A stretch of 38,422 bases of DNA from assembly GCA_007126035.1 (NCBI GenBank), contig SLCC01000031.1:1-38422 (forward strand), read 5' to 3'. Numbering within the stretch: position 1 is the first letter of the stretch; the number at the start of each line of letters is the position of its first letter. The position numbers and the translations under genes were made by a program. Below, one piece after another: positions 25,482 through 35,572 of this stretch. The DNA comes from Gemmatimonadota bacterium. Lineage in GTDB: Bacteria > Gemmatimonadota > Gemmatimonadetes > Longimicrobiales > RSA9. The notes under the pieces were generated by a model. That model saw only the letters and a program-made list of their open reading frames with translations, made no database searches and was not told the DNA's origin.

Positions 25482-25703
25482 TTGAATCGATTGACGCTCA
25501 TTACGGGCATCGTGCTGGCGGCGGTGGTGGTGTTCCTGGTGGCTGCCCTGTTCCACGAAGCGGCCAGCGGCCCGACCTTCAGGGCGGAGGACTACGACAG
25601 TTTCGAGGAGTGCATGCGGAACATCCCCCGCGAATGGCTGCCCAACAGCCTGGAGCGGCAGGGCGCCGAGACCTCGTGCATGTTCGTCCACCAGCGACGC
25701 TGA
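25482..25703 (+). CDS. Small single-pass membrane protein, unknown function
   Basis: This 73-residue protein has one N-terminal membrane helix (LTLITGIVLAAVVVFLVAAL) and a short soluble tail with two cysteines (EECMRNIP and TSCMFVHQ) that could form a disulfide. The TTG start at 25482 is supported by GAGGTGG (25472-25478); an earlier TTG at 25455 has no ribosome site. It lies 113 bases after the antiporter pair. I do not recognise a family. Composition and ribosome site suggest a real gene. Confidence 0.5.
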   Translation: MNRLTLITGIVLAAVVVFLVAALFHEAASGPTFRAEDYDSFEECMRNIPREWLPNSLERQGAETSCMFVHQRR

Positions 25704-25772
25704 GGCTGATCTCTCGGCCCCACCCGTCGGGACGAAGTCCGCACGTTTGCGCCCACCGCGCACCTGCGTCCT

Positions 25773-25800
25773 CCCGTAGCCGCCGATGTAGTGCTACGGG
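25773..25800. terminator. Hairpin between convergent genes
   Basis: CCCGTAGC (25773-25780) and GCTACGGG (25793-25800) form a perfect 8-bp stem with a 12-nt loop. It lies between the small membrane protein and the convergent PAS kinase and covers the kinase stop codon. It could serve as a bidirectional terminator; there is no T-tract. Confidence 0.4.
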
Positions 25801-27755
25801 CTGGAAGGGGGCGGCTGTTGAGGTGGTGTCTCGGGTAAGGTGGCGGTGAACGTGCTCCCCTCGCCTGGCGTCGACTCCAGCGTGACGTCGCCGCCCAGGA
25901 GCCGGGCCAGGGCACGGGCGATGGGAAGGCCCAGCCCCGTCCCTTGCCCCGCCTCTTCCAACTGGACGAACTCGTCGAAGATGTCCGATTGCCGGCTCTC
26001 GTCCACTCCCGGCCCCTGGTCCTCCACGGCTATCCGCACCCCATCGCCGCGCTCGCAGCGCACGTTTACCGGCCGACCTGCGCCGTAGCGGATGGCGTTC
26101 GACAGCAGGTTCAGCAGGATCTGGCGGAGCCTGCGGGGATCGGTCCGCAACGGGCGCTGGCAGCCCGGTCCGAAGTGGAACCGCAGCTCCACCCCCTGGC
26201 TCCTGGCCAGCGGCTCCATGGTCGCTTCCAGGTCCTGGACCAGCGTACCCACGTCAACCTCCTCCGTCTCCACGACCATCTTGCCGGCCTCGATCTTGGA
26301 CAGGTCCAGCACATCGTTGACCAGCTCCAGGAGGTGACCGGCCGCCCGGCGGATTCGCACGACGGCGGGGCGCTGGTCCTCCGTGAGGGGGCCGAAGATC
26401 CCGTCCGCCAGCAGGTCGTTGTAGCCGATGATGGCGTTGATGGGTGTGCGCAGCTCGTGACTCATGCTGGCGTAGAAGCGGCTCCGATGCCGCATCACCT
26501 CTTGTGTCTCGGCCAGCGCCCGGTCCAGCTCCTCCAGCAGCCGCTCCCGCTCCGCCTCCCGCCGCCGCTGGTCCGTCACGTCCCGCAGCGTCAGGACCGC
26601 GCCTATGGCCCGCCCGTTGGCGTCCATGACCGGGGCCGCGCTGCCCTGCGCGTGCACCACCACGCCGTCGGGCCGGCGGATCAGCCACTCCGCGTCCCGC
26701 ACCGTCTCCTTCCTCCGGAGCGCCCGGGCCAGGGGCAGCTCGTCGGGTGGGTAGGGCTCGCCGTCCAGGGTCAGCAGGTTGTACCTCTCGGGCCACTCCT
26801 CGGGCGAGATCCCCACATGCTCGGCGCCGTGGATCCTGGCCGCCTCCTCGTTCACGTGATAGATGCGGCCGTCACGCCCGACAATGATCATGCCTTCGGC
26901 TATATTGCCGAGCACCGCAGTCCGCTCCGCTGCCAGGTCCGCCAGCGCTTCCTGCGCCCGGACCTGGTCCGTCGCGTCGTGCAGGACCATTGCCCTCACC
27001 GGCCGCTCCGATGGCACGCGGGCCACCGTGGCCTCATAGATCCGCTCGCCCCGCGACCCACCGCGCAGACGGAGCTGGCCCCGGGCGACCTCGCTCTCCG
27101 AGCGCTTCAGCAGCTCCCTCAGCTGCCCGGGCTCCGCGGGATCGAGACAGGACATGACGTCCACCGTTTCCTGCTCACCCGGCTCCAGCTCGAAGACCTC
27201 GGCGCCCTCCGGGTTGACGAACAGGATGCCGCCCTCATCGTCCAGCGCCAGCACCGGCTCGGGCAACATCTCCAGCAGCGTGGCCAGGTACTGGTCCGAC
27301 AGACGACGTGAGTGGTCACCCGGCCGCTCCAGGATCTTGACCCGGCCCGCCACCCGGTCCAGTGTCCGGGCATGGGCGCGACGCTGCCTGGTGATCTCCA
27401 TCGCCCGCCGCACCAGCTCCAGGTCCACCTCCTCGGGCCGCACCACCCACGGCTCGCCCAGCCCCGGCGTGAAGAGCAGCGCCCGCTCCACGTCCGCTCG
27501 CTGCTCCGGCTCGGCTACCAGGATGATCTGGACCCGCGGTGCCAGACGCCGCGCCCGGCGAGCAACCGCCATCGGCGCCTCTACCCCGGCGTCGATGAGC
27601 AGCGACTCTGCCCCGTCCAGCGCCGAGCGCAGCTCCGGCGATCCCGGCGCCACCACCCTCCCGTCCAGCCGGCTCGACCAGGGCGGCGCCGTGCCATCGC
27701 TCGCCACCACCAGTGGCGGAGGAGGGACTGGGTGAGCCTCGCGAGGTGAATCCAT
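25794..27755 (-). CDS. PAS-domain histidine kinase
   Basis: This 653-residue soluble kinase has an N-terminal region (about 12-125) that looks like a degenerate receiver fold (strand SLLID with Asp55, then VQIILVAEPEQ). Two PAS domains follow (about 155-275 and 280-395, each ending in a PAC-like LTLRDVTDQ or VLHDATDQ motif). A short coil leads to HisKA with MSHELRTPINAI (phospho-His433) and an HATPase domain with LLNLLSNAIRYG, EDQGPG and GTGLGL. No membrane segment and no adjacent response regulator are seen. The ATG at 27755 lies 11 bases after the acyl-CoA dehydrogenase-like gene and has an AAGGGTG ribosome site, so the two are co-transcribed. Confidence 0.87.
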   Translation of the reverse strand: MDSPREAHPVPPPPLVVASDGTAPPWSSRLDGRVVAPGSPELRSALDGAESLLIDAGVEAPMAVARRARRLAPRVQIILVAEPEQRADVERALLFTPGLGEPWVVRPEEVDLELVRRAMEITRQRRAHARTLDRVAGRVKILERPGDHSRRLSDQYLATLLEMLPEPVLALDDEGGILFVNPEGAEVFELEPGEQETVDVMSCLDPAEPGQLRELLKRSESEVARGQLRLRGGSRGERIYEATVARVPSERPVRAMVLHDATDQVRAQEALADLAAERTAVLGNIAEGMIIVGRDGRIYHVNEEAARIHGAEHVGISPEEWPERYNLLTLDGEPYPPDELPLARALRRKETVRDAEWLIRRPDGVVVHAQGSAAPVMDANGRAIGAVLTLRDVTDQRRREAERERLLEELDRALAETQEVMRHRSRFYASMSHELRTPINAIIGYNDLLADGIFGPLTEDQRPAVVRIRRAAGHLLELVNDVLDLSKIEAGKMVVETEEVDVGTLVQDLEATMEPLARSQGVELRFHFGPGCQRPLRTDPRRLRQILLNLLSNAIRYGAGRPVNVRCERGDGVRIAVEDQGPGVDESRQSDIFDEFVQLEEAGQGTGLGLPIARALARLLGGDVTLESTPGEGSTFTATLPETPPQQPPPSSP

Positions 27756-27766
27756 CGATCACCCTT

Positions 27767-28927
27767 CTATTGGAGCAGCGGCATGCCCAGGAGCGCCCGG
27801 CCCAGCCAGGTCTCCAGCACTTGCGTGGTGGGTGCCATTATGTGGCCAGCCCGGGCGTCCCGCAGGAGCCGGCTCAGATGACTGTTCTCACGGTAGCCCA
27901 GCCCACCGACCAGCGTCATGGCACGGTTCGTCAGGTCCACCGCCGCTTCCGTCGCCGCCGCCTTGCACGCCAGGATCCCTGACAGTCCGTCCGCCGCCGC
28001 CGCGTCGGCGCGGCGCGCCGAGTACAGCACCAGCTGGCGCGTCGACTCCAGCTTGATCCACATGCTCCCCAGCTCGGAGGACAGGATGGGGTTGGCACCC
28101 AGGAGATCACCCGTGTGGCTGTGCCGTCGCGAGCCCAGGTGCTCCGCCGCCAGGTCCACGGCCGCCTCCGCTATCCCCAGGTACGTGCCCGCCATGGCCG
28201 CCAGGAAGTACGGCGTCACAACCTCGAACACGTACCAGAGCTGGTCACCCTCTCGCCCCAACAAGCTGTCACTGCCTACCCGGACGCCCTCGAGCTCGAC
28301 CGTCCGCGAGCTGTTGCCCCGCATCCCGAACCCCTGCCACGGCTCGCCCCATGACAGACCAGCCGAATCCGCCCCCACCAGCACCACACTGAACACGCCC
28401 TCGCCCGCCGCCGCATCCGCCGCCGCCGTCGAGATCACATATGAATCCGCCTGTCCCCCGTTGGTGACGAAGCTCTTCACACCATCCAGAACGTAACCAT
28501 CCGGAGCGGGTCGGACCGCCGTCTCGGGAAAGTAGAACTGGGCGCCCGAGCCAGGCTCGCTCAGCGCCAGCGTCGTGATATGCTCACCCGCGGCAATGGG
28601 CTCCAGGAACCGCTCCTGCTGGACCTTGCTCGCCTTGGCGCCGATTACGGCCGTGCCCACGCAGTGCATGGCGTAGCAGAGGGCGGCGGAGGCGTTCTCC
28701 CGGGCCAGTACTCTGGCCATGCACACCAGCGCCTCCAGCCCCTGCCCCAGACCGCCCGCGGAGACCGGTGCGTTCAGGCCCATCAACCCCGACGCCGCCA
28801 GGGCTCGCATCCCGGGCTCAGGCCATAGCGCCTCCCGGTCCTCCTCCTCCACGTTGGGCCGGAGGACATCCCGCGCCACGATCTCCGCGCGCTCGATCAA
28901 CTCTGTCAGTCGGAGTCGCGTTGCCAT
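27767..28927 (-). CDS. Acyl-CoA dehydrogenase-like flavoprotein
   Basis: This 386-residue protein has the complete acyl-CoA dehydrogenase fold: N-terminal helices, the beta-domain motif TLALSEPGSGAQ (FAD and substrate contacts, about 125-136), and a C-terminal helical domain with LVGGLGYRENSHLSRLLRDA. Where short-chain enzymes carry the catalytic Glu in a YEGT-type motif, this protein has IMAPTTQVL, with Ala365 at the Glu position. The base may lie elsewhere, as in isovaleryl-CoA dehydrogenase, or the reaction may differ. The ATG at 28927 has an AAAGG ribosome site; the frame is open 25 codons upstream, without homology. It forms an operon with the PAS kinase. Upstream 28928-29083 holds nothing recognisable. 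Confidence 0.85.
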   Translation of the reverse strand: MATRLRLTELIERAEIVARDVLRPNVEEEDREALWPEPGMRALAASGLMGLNAPVSAGGLGQGLEALVCMARVLARENASAALCYAMHCVGTAVIGAKASKVQQERFLEPIAAGEHITTLALSEPGSGAQFYFPETAVRPAPDGYVLDGVKSFVTNGGQADSYVISTAAADAAAGEGVFSVVLVGADSAGLSWGEPWQGFGMRGNSSRTVELEGVRVGSDSLLGREGDQLWYVFEVVTPYFLAAMAGTYLGIAEAAVDLAAEHLGSRRHSHTGDLLGANPILSSELGSMWIKLESTRQLVLYSARRADAAAADGLSGILACKAAATEAAVDLTNRAMTLVGGLGYRENSHLSRLLRDARAGHIMAPTTQVLETWLGRALLGMPLLQ

Positions 28928-29083
28928 CAACCGCCTTTCGGGGGGCTGTTCGCCTATCGCAGTGGCAAGATCAGCGCCGGCACGAGCCCGCACCGACGCC
29001 ATCCCGAACAGCAGGCGGGCGATTGCCGGACCTCCGTCGGAAACCGCGGCGACCGACGGTGAGCACGGCGCGCGGCCCGCCGA

Positions 29084-29278
29084 TCACAGGGTCCCCGGCC
29101 CGTCCTTCTTCGGGATCAGGTTCTCGGCATCGGGCTCCGGCTCGACCTCGACGCCCGGCGTCGGCTCCCGCTCAGGCGCGGCCGGCTCCTCCCGCTCCGC
29201 TGGCTCGTCTCGCTCCACGGTCCGACCCGGCTCGTCAGGCCGATCCCGTTCCTCGTCGCGTCGCTGGTCCTCAGTCAT
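29084..29278 (-). CDS. Small highly charged disordered protein
   Basis: This 64-residue protein consists almost only of Glu, Asp, Arg and Pro (for example ERDEPAEREEPAAPERE), with no hydrophobic core, and is probably disordered. It has a textbook GGAGGAAT ribosome site before its ATG and lies 21 bases after the AbgT transporter gene, so it is likely translated from that mRNA. No family is recognised. It could be a small accessory or chaperone-like protein; low complexity prevents more. Confidence 0.55.
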   Translation of the reverse strand: MTEDQRRDEERDRPDEPGRTVERDEPAEREEPAAPEREPTPGVEVEPEPDAENLIPKKDGPGTL

Positions 29279-29299
29279 GCCATTCCTCCGGCCCAGGCA

Positions 29300-30862
<1,563 letters not shown>

Positions 30863-30956
30863 TGTCGCCTCTACAGGTGGGTTGCGTCGCGCCCCAACCT
30901 GTGGCGGGAGAGGGAGGGCGGCAAGGGGCGGCCACCCGGCCGAGGTACTATGGCGA

Positions 30957-31709
30957 TCAGCGGTCGCCGTGGACAGGCGGCCAGATCACCGTGTCCTGAC
31001 GGTCGGAATAATGGAGGAGCGGCGTGGCTCCCGACGGGAGCGGCACGCTCTCCGCCAACGCTAGCGCGCCCGCATCCACGTGCCCCTCCGCCGGCTGGAG
31101 CGGCCACGGCGCGTGGTGCACGTCCGTTCGCAGCACCTTCCCGTTACGGAGCACGGTGAACAGCGCGTACCGCTCCGTCAGGAACGCCTCCCGCGAGCCC
31201 GGCGCCGGAGGCAGCACCGAACCCGTCGGCCGGTACTGCGCCCGGAACCGCGCCACGCCGCCCGGTCGTCTGCTGGCGAATCGCGTCCAGCCCTCGCTCG
31301 TCTCGATCCCCATCCTCGCCCGGCGATAGGGGAGCCGGAAAAACGACCTGGCACCCGCCACCGCTGTCCTGCTGGCGGCGTCCAGGCTGAAGAAGAAGAT
31401 GCCAGCCCGGCCGGCGTACCGGACGTACGTGCGCAGGTTGAGCTCTGGGAACCGCGATGCCCATGGCATGGGCGGCGTCATCCGCACTCGCAGGCCGGTG
31501 AGGAGGAACGGCGTCACCCCGATCCACGCGTCGCCGTCGTGGAGGTCCAGCTCCAGCGGCGCCGGCACCAGGTGCCGGAGCGACGCAGGGTCCACCCGCC
31601 AGTGGACGAACAACAGCTTCTGCCAGCTCTGGAACATCATCCAGGGCCCCCGGGGCAGGGGCCACGGACGATGGGCCGACGTGGACAGGATCAGGCCGAC
31701 ATCGGGCAT
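30957..31709 (-). CDS. DUF2071 (YqjF-like) family protein
   Basis: This 250-residue soluble protein of the DUF2071 family contains the motifs WQKLLFVHWRVDPASLRHLVP (about 28-48), AWIGVTPFLLTGLRVR and LRTYVRY, which are conserved in the family. The fold resembles acetoacetate decarboxylase-like barrels; no function has been shown. Its ATG shares one base with the stop of the upstream universal stress protein (TAATG), so the two are coupled. The frame is open far upstream inside the stress-protein gene, but homology begins at this ATG. Confidence 0.85.
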   Translation of the reverse strand: MPDVGLILSTSAHRPWPLPRGPWMMFQSWQKLLFVHWRVDPASLRHLVPAPLELDLHDGDAWIGVTPFLLTGLRVRMTPPMPWASRFPELNLRTYVRYAGRAGIFFFSLDAASRTAVAGARSFFRLPYRRARMGIETSEGWTRFASRRPGGVARFRAQYRPTGSVLPPAPGSREAFLTERYALFTVLRNGKVLRTDVHHAPWPLQPAEGHVDAGALALAESVPLPSGATPLLHYSDRQDTVIWPPVHGDR

Positions 31710-32683
31710 TACGTCTCCTCGGTGGGCCGGACCAGCATCACCGGCCCGAGCGCCGCCCGTACCACCTTGTCGCTCACGCTCCCCAGTACCAGGCGACGCA
31801 GTCCGCCCCGCCCGTGCGTGGCCATGGCCACCACGTCTCCGCCCTCCGGGTCCGCCGTCTCCAGGATGATCCGCGGTGCCGCACCCTCCTGGACCACCCG
31901 CTCCGAGACCGTCACGCCCAGCTCGGACAACCTGCCCGCCACGGTCTCCAGGTACTCCGTCGCCTCCTGACGGTCCGCCTCGATCAGCTTCTGGTACTCC
32001 GCCGCCGCGTGCGGCAGGTACGTGGACTGGATGTCCATCCCACGACTGATCGCCCGGAGCAGCATCACCGGCACGTCCAGCGCCCGGGCCAGCCAGGCCG
32101 CCGGCTCTACCACGGCCTCCGCCAGCGCCGAACCATCCAATGCCACCAGCACACGCCGTAGCACCGCCAGCTTGCTCAGGTCCGGATCCTCTCCTGGCAC
32201 CGGCCGGGCCAGCAGGACCGGCACCGGCAACTGCCTCACCAGACGGTCCGCGATGCTGCCCAGCCAAGCCCGCTCCATGGGCCCGCGACCGTGCGTGGCC
32301 ATCACCACGAGGTCCGCACCCTCAGATGTCACCCGGTCCATGATCGCCCGGTCGGCTCGGCCCTCCAGCAGTGCCACCTCCGGGTCCACTGTCAGATGCT
32401 TCCTCAGCAGGCCCGCCACATCGTGGAGATACGTCGTACGCTTCTCCCGCAACGACTCCCCAACCTCGCCCGCCGTCACCGGCACCGCACCCAGACTGTC
32501 CGCCTGCACCGGCACCGCCAGGGCCGCACCTTCCGACCCGGACGCCGACGGCGGCGGCAGCGGGTCGTGCGCCGATACCAGCTCCAGCGCCGCGTTAGCC
32601 CGCTTCGCCACCGTGGCCGCAAGCGGAAGCGCAGCCTCGGCGAACTTCGATCCGTCGAGAGGAGTCAGTACTCGCTTGAACAT
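31709..32683 (-). CDS. Tandem-domain universal stress protein
   Basis: This 324-residue protein has two UspA domains (about 1-162 and 170-320). Both have the ATP-binding motif G-2x-G-9x-G(S/T): MATHGRGPMERAWLGSIADR (132-151) and MATHGRGGLRRLVLGSVSDK. Each starts with the usual VLTPLDGS or VLVALDGS strand. Tandem Usps of this kind respond to starvation, redox or oxygen stress in other bacteria. GAGGAGG precedes the ATG. It is coupled to the DUF2071 gene and lies 22 bases after the retropepsin-like gene. Confidence 0.92.
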   Translation of the reverse strand: MFKRVLTPLDGSKFAEAALPLAATVAKRANAALELVSAHDPLPPPSASGSEGAALAVPVQADSLGAVPVTAGEVGESLREKRTTYLHDVAGLLRKHLTVDPEVALLEGRADRAIMDRVTSEGADLVVMATHGRGPMERAWLGSIADRLVRQLPVPVLLARPVPGEDPDLSKLAVLRRVLVALDGSALAEAVVEPAAWLARALDVPVMLLRAISRGMDIQSTYLPHAAAEYQKLIEADRQEATEYLETVAGRLSELGVTVSERVVQEGAAPRIILETADPEGGDVVAMATHGRGGLRRLVLGSVSDKVVRAALGPVMLVRPTEET

Positions 32684-32705
32684 GATATCCTCCTCGGTTC
32701 AGTCT

Positions 32706-33230
32706 TCAGCGCTCTAGCGTCAGCTCCTCCGTCCGGAAATCCAGCGTGACCCGAAACTCTCGGAGGAAGTTCAGCCCCAGCAGTCCCTCCACCTCCAGTC
32801 CCATCGCCCGGAACCGGCCCAGGTCCAGAGCGCAACCTGTCAGACCCATGGCCGTGGCGTTCCCGACCCGCAACGAGTCGATCGACACCAGCTCCAGGCC
32901 CCCCGGCTCCTGCTCGATCCCCATCCCTATACCGATACGACCAGGCTCGGTCGGCAGCTCCAGCTCCTCCGCCACCACCATATCCACACATGTCATGGTC
33001 GCTCCCGTGTCCAGCACGAAGCTGTATGGCCCCTGCCCGTTCACGAAGACCGGGACCAGCAGGGCCGCTTCACCAGGACCCGCCAGCTCGAAGCCCACAC
33101 CCGTGCGACCCGGCTCCTCCGCCTCCGTCCCGATCGCGACCTGCTCTACCTCCTCCCGAGCCCCCGGCGGAGGACAACCAGCCACCACGACCACCATCGC
33201 CAACACTGCCATTACCCTGAGTCTGGACAT
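32706..33230 (-). CDS. Retropepsin-like aspartic protease lipoprotein
   Basis: This 174-residue predicted lipoprotein has a signal sequence with lipobox VVVAGC (Cys19), followed by an acidic linker. Its single retropepsin-like domain (about 50-174) has the catalytic motif FVLDTGATMT (Asp74) and the flap/closing motif GLLGLNFLREF near 155. Like viral proteases it has one active-site Asp and would need to dimerise. Its location would be the periplasmic face of a membrane. GGGAGG precedes the ATG at good spacing. It is the probable first gene of the unit with the universal stress protein. Its substrate is unknown. Confidence 0.82.
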   Translation of the reverse strand: MSRLRVMAVLAMVVVVAGCPPPGAREEVEQVAIGTEAEEPGRTGVGFELAGPGEAALLVPVFVNGQGPYSFVLDTGATMTCVDMVVAEELELPTEPGRIGIGMGIEQEPGGLELVSIDSLRVGNATAMGLTGCALDLGRFRAMGLEVEGLLGLNFLREFRVTLDFRTEELTLER

Positions 33231-33335
33231 GCGCCTCCCACCAGCACTGGAACCGGGAACCGGAGGCGTGCAAGGAGCGAGCCCCCGGCCAGCGGAAGGA
33301 AAGGACGCCAGTCACCCGGAGGAGCGAGGTTGGGG

Positions 33336-34498
33336 TCATTGGGGCGAGCGACGCGCGCCACCCGGGGCAGGGCTCGCACGTCTGGCTGTGGGCCCGGACG
33401 GGGTGGGCCCACGACCACGATTATCGCTCCGGGCGTAGTGCCAGCCCTGGAGGCTGATCTGTTCCGCCTGCTCGAACAGCCGTTTCAGCACCTGCTCCAC
33501 CTCCCGCCCGTCCGCGCCGGCGGGCAGCTCCTGTCGCAGGTCGTTCTCGATCACGTCCCGGAGGATCGTCAGGTCCCGCCGCACGGCGTCAGTGCTCCAG
33601 CCCATGGCGTACCGCTCGGCGCCATGGAGCTCCAGCGTGAGCCGCTGGATGGCGTTGGCGCCCTGGAGGACTGCTGAGATCTCCGGCCCTGAACTCTCCG
33701 CGGGCCCGACGCCTCAGACAGCTGGTGCCCCACCGTCGACTCCGCGAGCTCGCACCGGATCGTGATGGTGCTGCCGTCGTCGCTGAACCGGATCGCGTTG
33801 GCGAGCAGGCTGACCAAGACTTGCCGCGCCCCCATCCCATCGCCGACGAAACGGAGCCGCTCGTCGCTGCGGCTGACCTCGATCGACCGCTCGCCCAGCC
33901 GGGGACGCACAGCCTTGAGGGCCGTGGCCACCACGTCGCTTACCAGGTGGATCTCGTTCTGGACGATCAGTTCGCCAGCCTCCGCCTTCGACAGGTCCAG
34001 GACCCGCGTCACCAGATCCAGCAGGTGCCGGCTGCTCCTGTCCACCCGGTGCAACAGCTCCCGCTGCTCGTCCGTCAGCCTACCGCGGACACCCATGTCC
34101 AGGAGCTGCGTGTAGCCCAGGATCGCCTCCTGGGATATCACCTCGGACCGCCGCGTCCGGGCCACCGCCGGTACGCCCAGCGGGTCCTCGCGACTCGGCG
34201 GCCAGCCGTTCTGGAGCTCCCGCGCCAGCTCCTGCTTCTCAGGGTCAGGGTGCACCACCGCCGGCCGGCGGATGCCCTGATCCTCCACCAGGTCCACCAC
34301 GCACCAGCTCCCCAGGTGAGGAAGCGCGAGCATGGCCACCCTGCTCAGCGTGGTCTCGTAGTCCAGCGAGTCCGCCAGCAAACGGCTGGCCTCGGCAAGG
34401 AGCGAGGCATCTCGGCTCCGGAATCGTGGCTCGTCGCCGCCGGCCGGCGGCTCGCCCGACGACGCGACCTTCCCTCGCACTTCGCCCGTCCTGGTCAT
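33336..34498 (-). pseudogene. Decayed GAF/HisKA sensor kinase with internal deletions and frameshift
   Basis: Reading from 34498, residues 20-118 form the first half of a GAF domain (RLLADSLDYETTLSRVAML, WCVVDLVEDQG). The sequence then jumps from SEVISQ to EAILGYTQLLDMG: the rest of the GAF domain and the phospho-His box (normally SHELRTPLN directly before AILGY) are missing. The dimerisation helix and the N box (LLANAIRFS) remain. The HATPase domain stops after ITIRCELAE without its glycine motifs. In another frame, from about 33700, a helical RsbRD-like segment continues (GWSTDAVRRDLTILRDVIE) to a stop at 33336. No phosphorylation site or ATP lid survives. A local misassembly is the alternative. 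Confidence 0.65.
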
Positions 34499-34645
34499 CT
34501 CCCGCTCGAAGCTTTGACCCGTTCGCTATCGCTTCGCTCCCACACGCATGACGTGGCAGGAAAGATGCCACGGAAGAGGCCCTGAATCGGTTGTGCGAGT
34601 AGCGGATATCTGGCCCGGCGAAGCGCACGCGCACCCTCCCCGACC

Positions 34646-35011
34646 TCACGTCTCGCTCGTCACCAGCAGCACCACCGTGTTCGGGTCGAAATCCATCTGC
34701 CGGAGCTGTTCGTACGTGTAGCCATCGCCTACAGCGGCGTCCGGGTGAGTCGACTCCAGTACCTCCGCCAGCCGGCGCGCGTCCTCGATCAACTGCTGCC
34801 TCGGGATCACCTCCGCAGGGGCCCGGGCCTGCCCCTGGCCAACTGGCGGCGTCTGCGAATTCGCCGGCGGTTGCGCCTGCGCCTCCGCACCTGACGCAAT
34901 ACTGCACAGGAGAATGGTGACCGCGCCGGTCCATGGCGCTGCCGCTGGACCGGGGAGCAGCTCAGGACGGGCAGGCGACGTCGCAGCTGGAGCACGGTGG
35001 CGTTGACACAT
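34646..35011 (-). CDS. Small predicted secreted protein, unknown function
   Basis: This 121-residue frame has a long positive N-terminus and a hydrophobic stretch (GAVTILLCSIASGAEAQA) that looks like a signal peptide with cleavage after AEA or AQA. The mature part is Gln/Pro-rich, then EDARRLAEVLE helix and a tidy end (PNTVVLLVTSET). The only usable start is the ATG at 35011, which directly abuts a very stable hairpin (35012-35051) and has no ribosome site. The start or expression is therefore doubtful. No family is recognised. Confidence 0.45.
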   Translation of the reverse strand: MCQRHRAPAATSPARPELLPGPAAAPWTGAVTILLCSIASGAEAQAQPPANSQTPPVGQGQARAPAEVIPRQQLIEDARRLAEVLESTHPDAAVGDGYTYEQLRQMDFDPNTVVLLVTSET

Positions 35012-35051
35012 CCCCGGGTGCGACCCGTAGCGCCACGGGTCGCACCCGGGG
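35012..35051. repeat. Perfect 17-bp inverted repeat (REP-like palindrome)
   Basis: CCCCGGGTGCGACCCGT (35012-35028) is followed by a 6-nt loop AGCGCC and its exact reverse complement (35035-35051). The stem is extremely stable. It lies 45 bases after the ACT-protein stop on the minus strand, so it could end that transcript, but there is no T-tract. Its form also resembles REP-type extragenic palindromes. Confidence 0.7.
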
Positions 35052-35095
35052 GCGAGGCTCTTCTCAGCGGTCAGCGGCGTGTGGGTCGAGGCCTA

Positions 35096-35509
35096 CTAAA
35101 TGCCCAGCGCCTCCGCTGCCGCCTCGAAGTCGCCAGGGCGGACATAGAGGATGTACCCGAAGCGGCCCTCCCCGTCGCTCACTCCCGTGGAAGCGTACAC
35201 GTTGAGGCCGGACTGGTACAGCCGCTCGTGGATGTCCACCAGCGCACCGGGGGCGTCAGGTCCCTGGACCAGGAACGCCGGGTGCGGGCCATCCAGGGAG
35301 AACCCGCTCTTGCGCCCCTCCTCCTTGAGACGGGCCGGGTCGTCGGGGAACATGGTGAGCTGGGTCTGGTGCAAGCCCACCGGGATCGCGGTGAACGCCA
35401 GCAGATTGACCCCTATCTCACGCAACGCCGAAAGAAATCGGAGTGCTTCGCCGGGTCGGTCCTGGACGGTCGTGTAGAAATAGTCGACGCGTCGGATATC
35501 ATGAGTCAT
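35096..35509 (-). CDS. Tandem ACT-domain protein
   Basis: This 137-residue protein is made of two ACT-like ligand-binding domains (about 8-68 and 72-137), with the typical starts YFYTTVQDRPGEALRFLSAL and FLVQGPDAPGALVDIHERL, where Gly of the PG(E/A) turn contacts an amino acid ligand in known ACT domains. There is no catalytic domain, so it is probably a regulatory subunit or an amino-acid sensor. The ATG at 35509 has the strong GGGAGGTGCA ribosome site; the longer frame upstream has no homology. Confidence 0.8.
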   Translation of the reverse strand: MTHDIRRVDYFYTTVQDRPGEALRFLSALREIGVNLLAFTAIPVGLHQTQLTMFPDDPARLKEEGRKSGFSLDGPHPAFLVQGPDAPGALVDIHERLYQSGLNVYASTGVSDGEGRFGYILYVRPGDFEAAAEALGI

Positions 35510-35572
35510 TGCACCTCCCGATTCGAGTGGAGCGCTGATCCGCGGCCGCTGACCGGTGCCAGCGGCAAGGAC

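Noticed and set aside
31710-32267. Upstream extension of the DUF2071 frame
   Set aside because: It lies inside the universal stress gene, whose two ATP motifs are in the other frame.
33336-33605. Separate 89-residue gene starting MGWSTDAV
   Set aside because: No ribosome site precedes that ATG, and the helical homology continues upstream of it in the same frame; it is treated as part of the decayed kinase.
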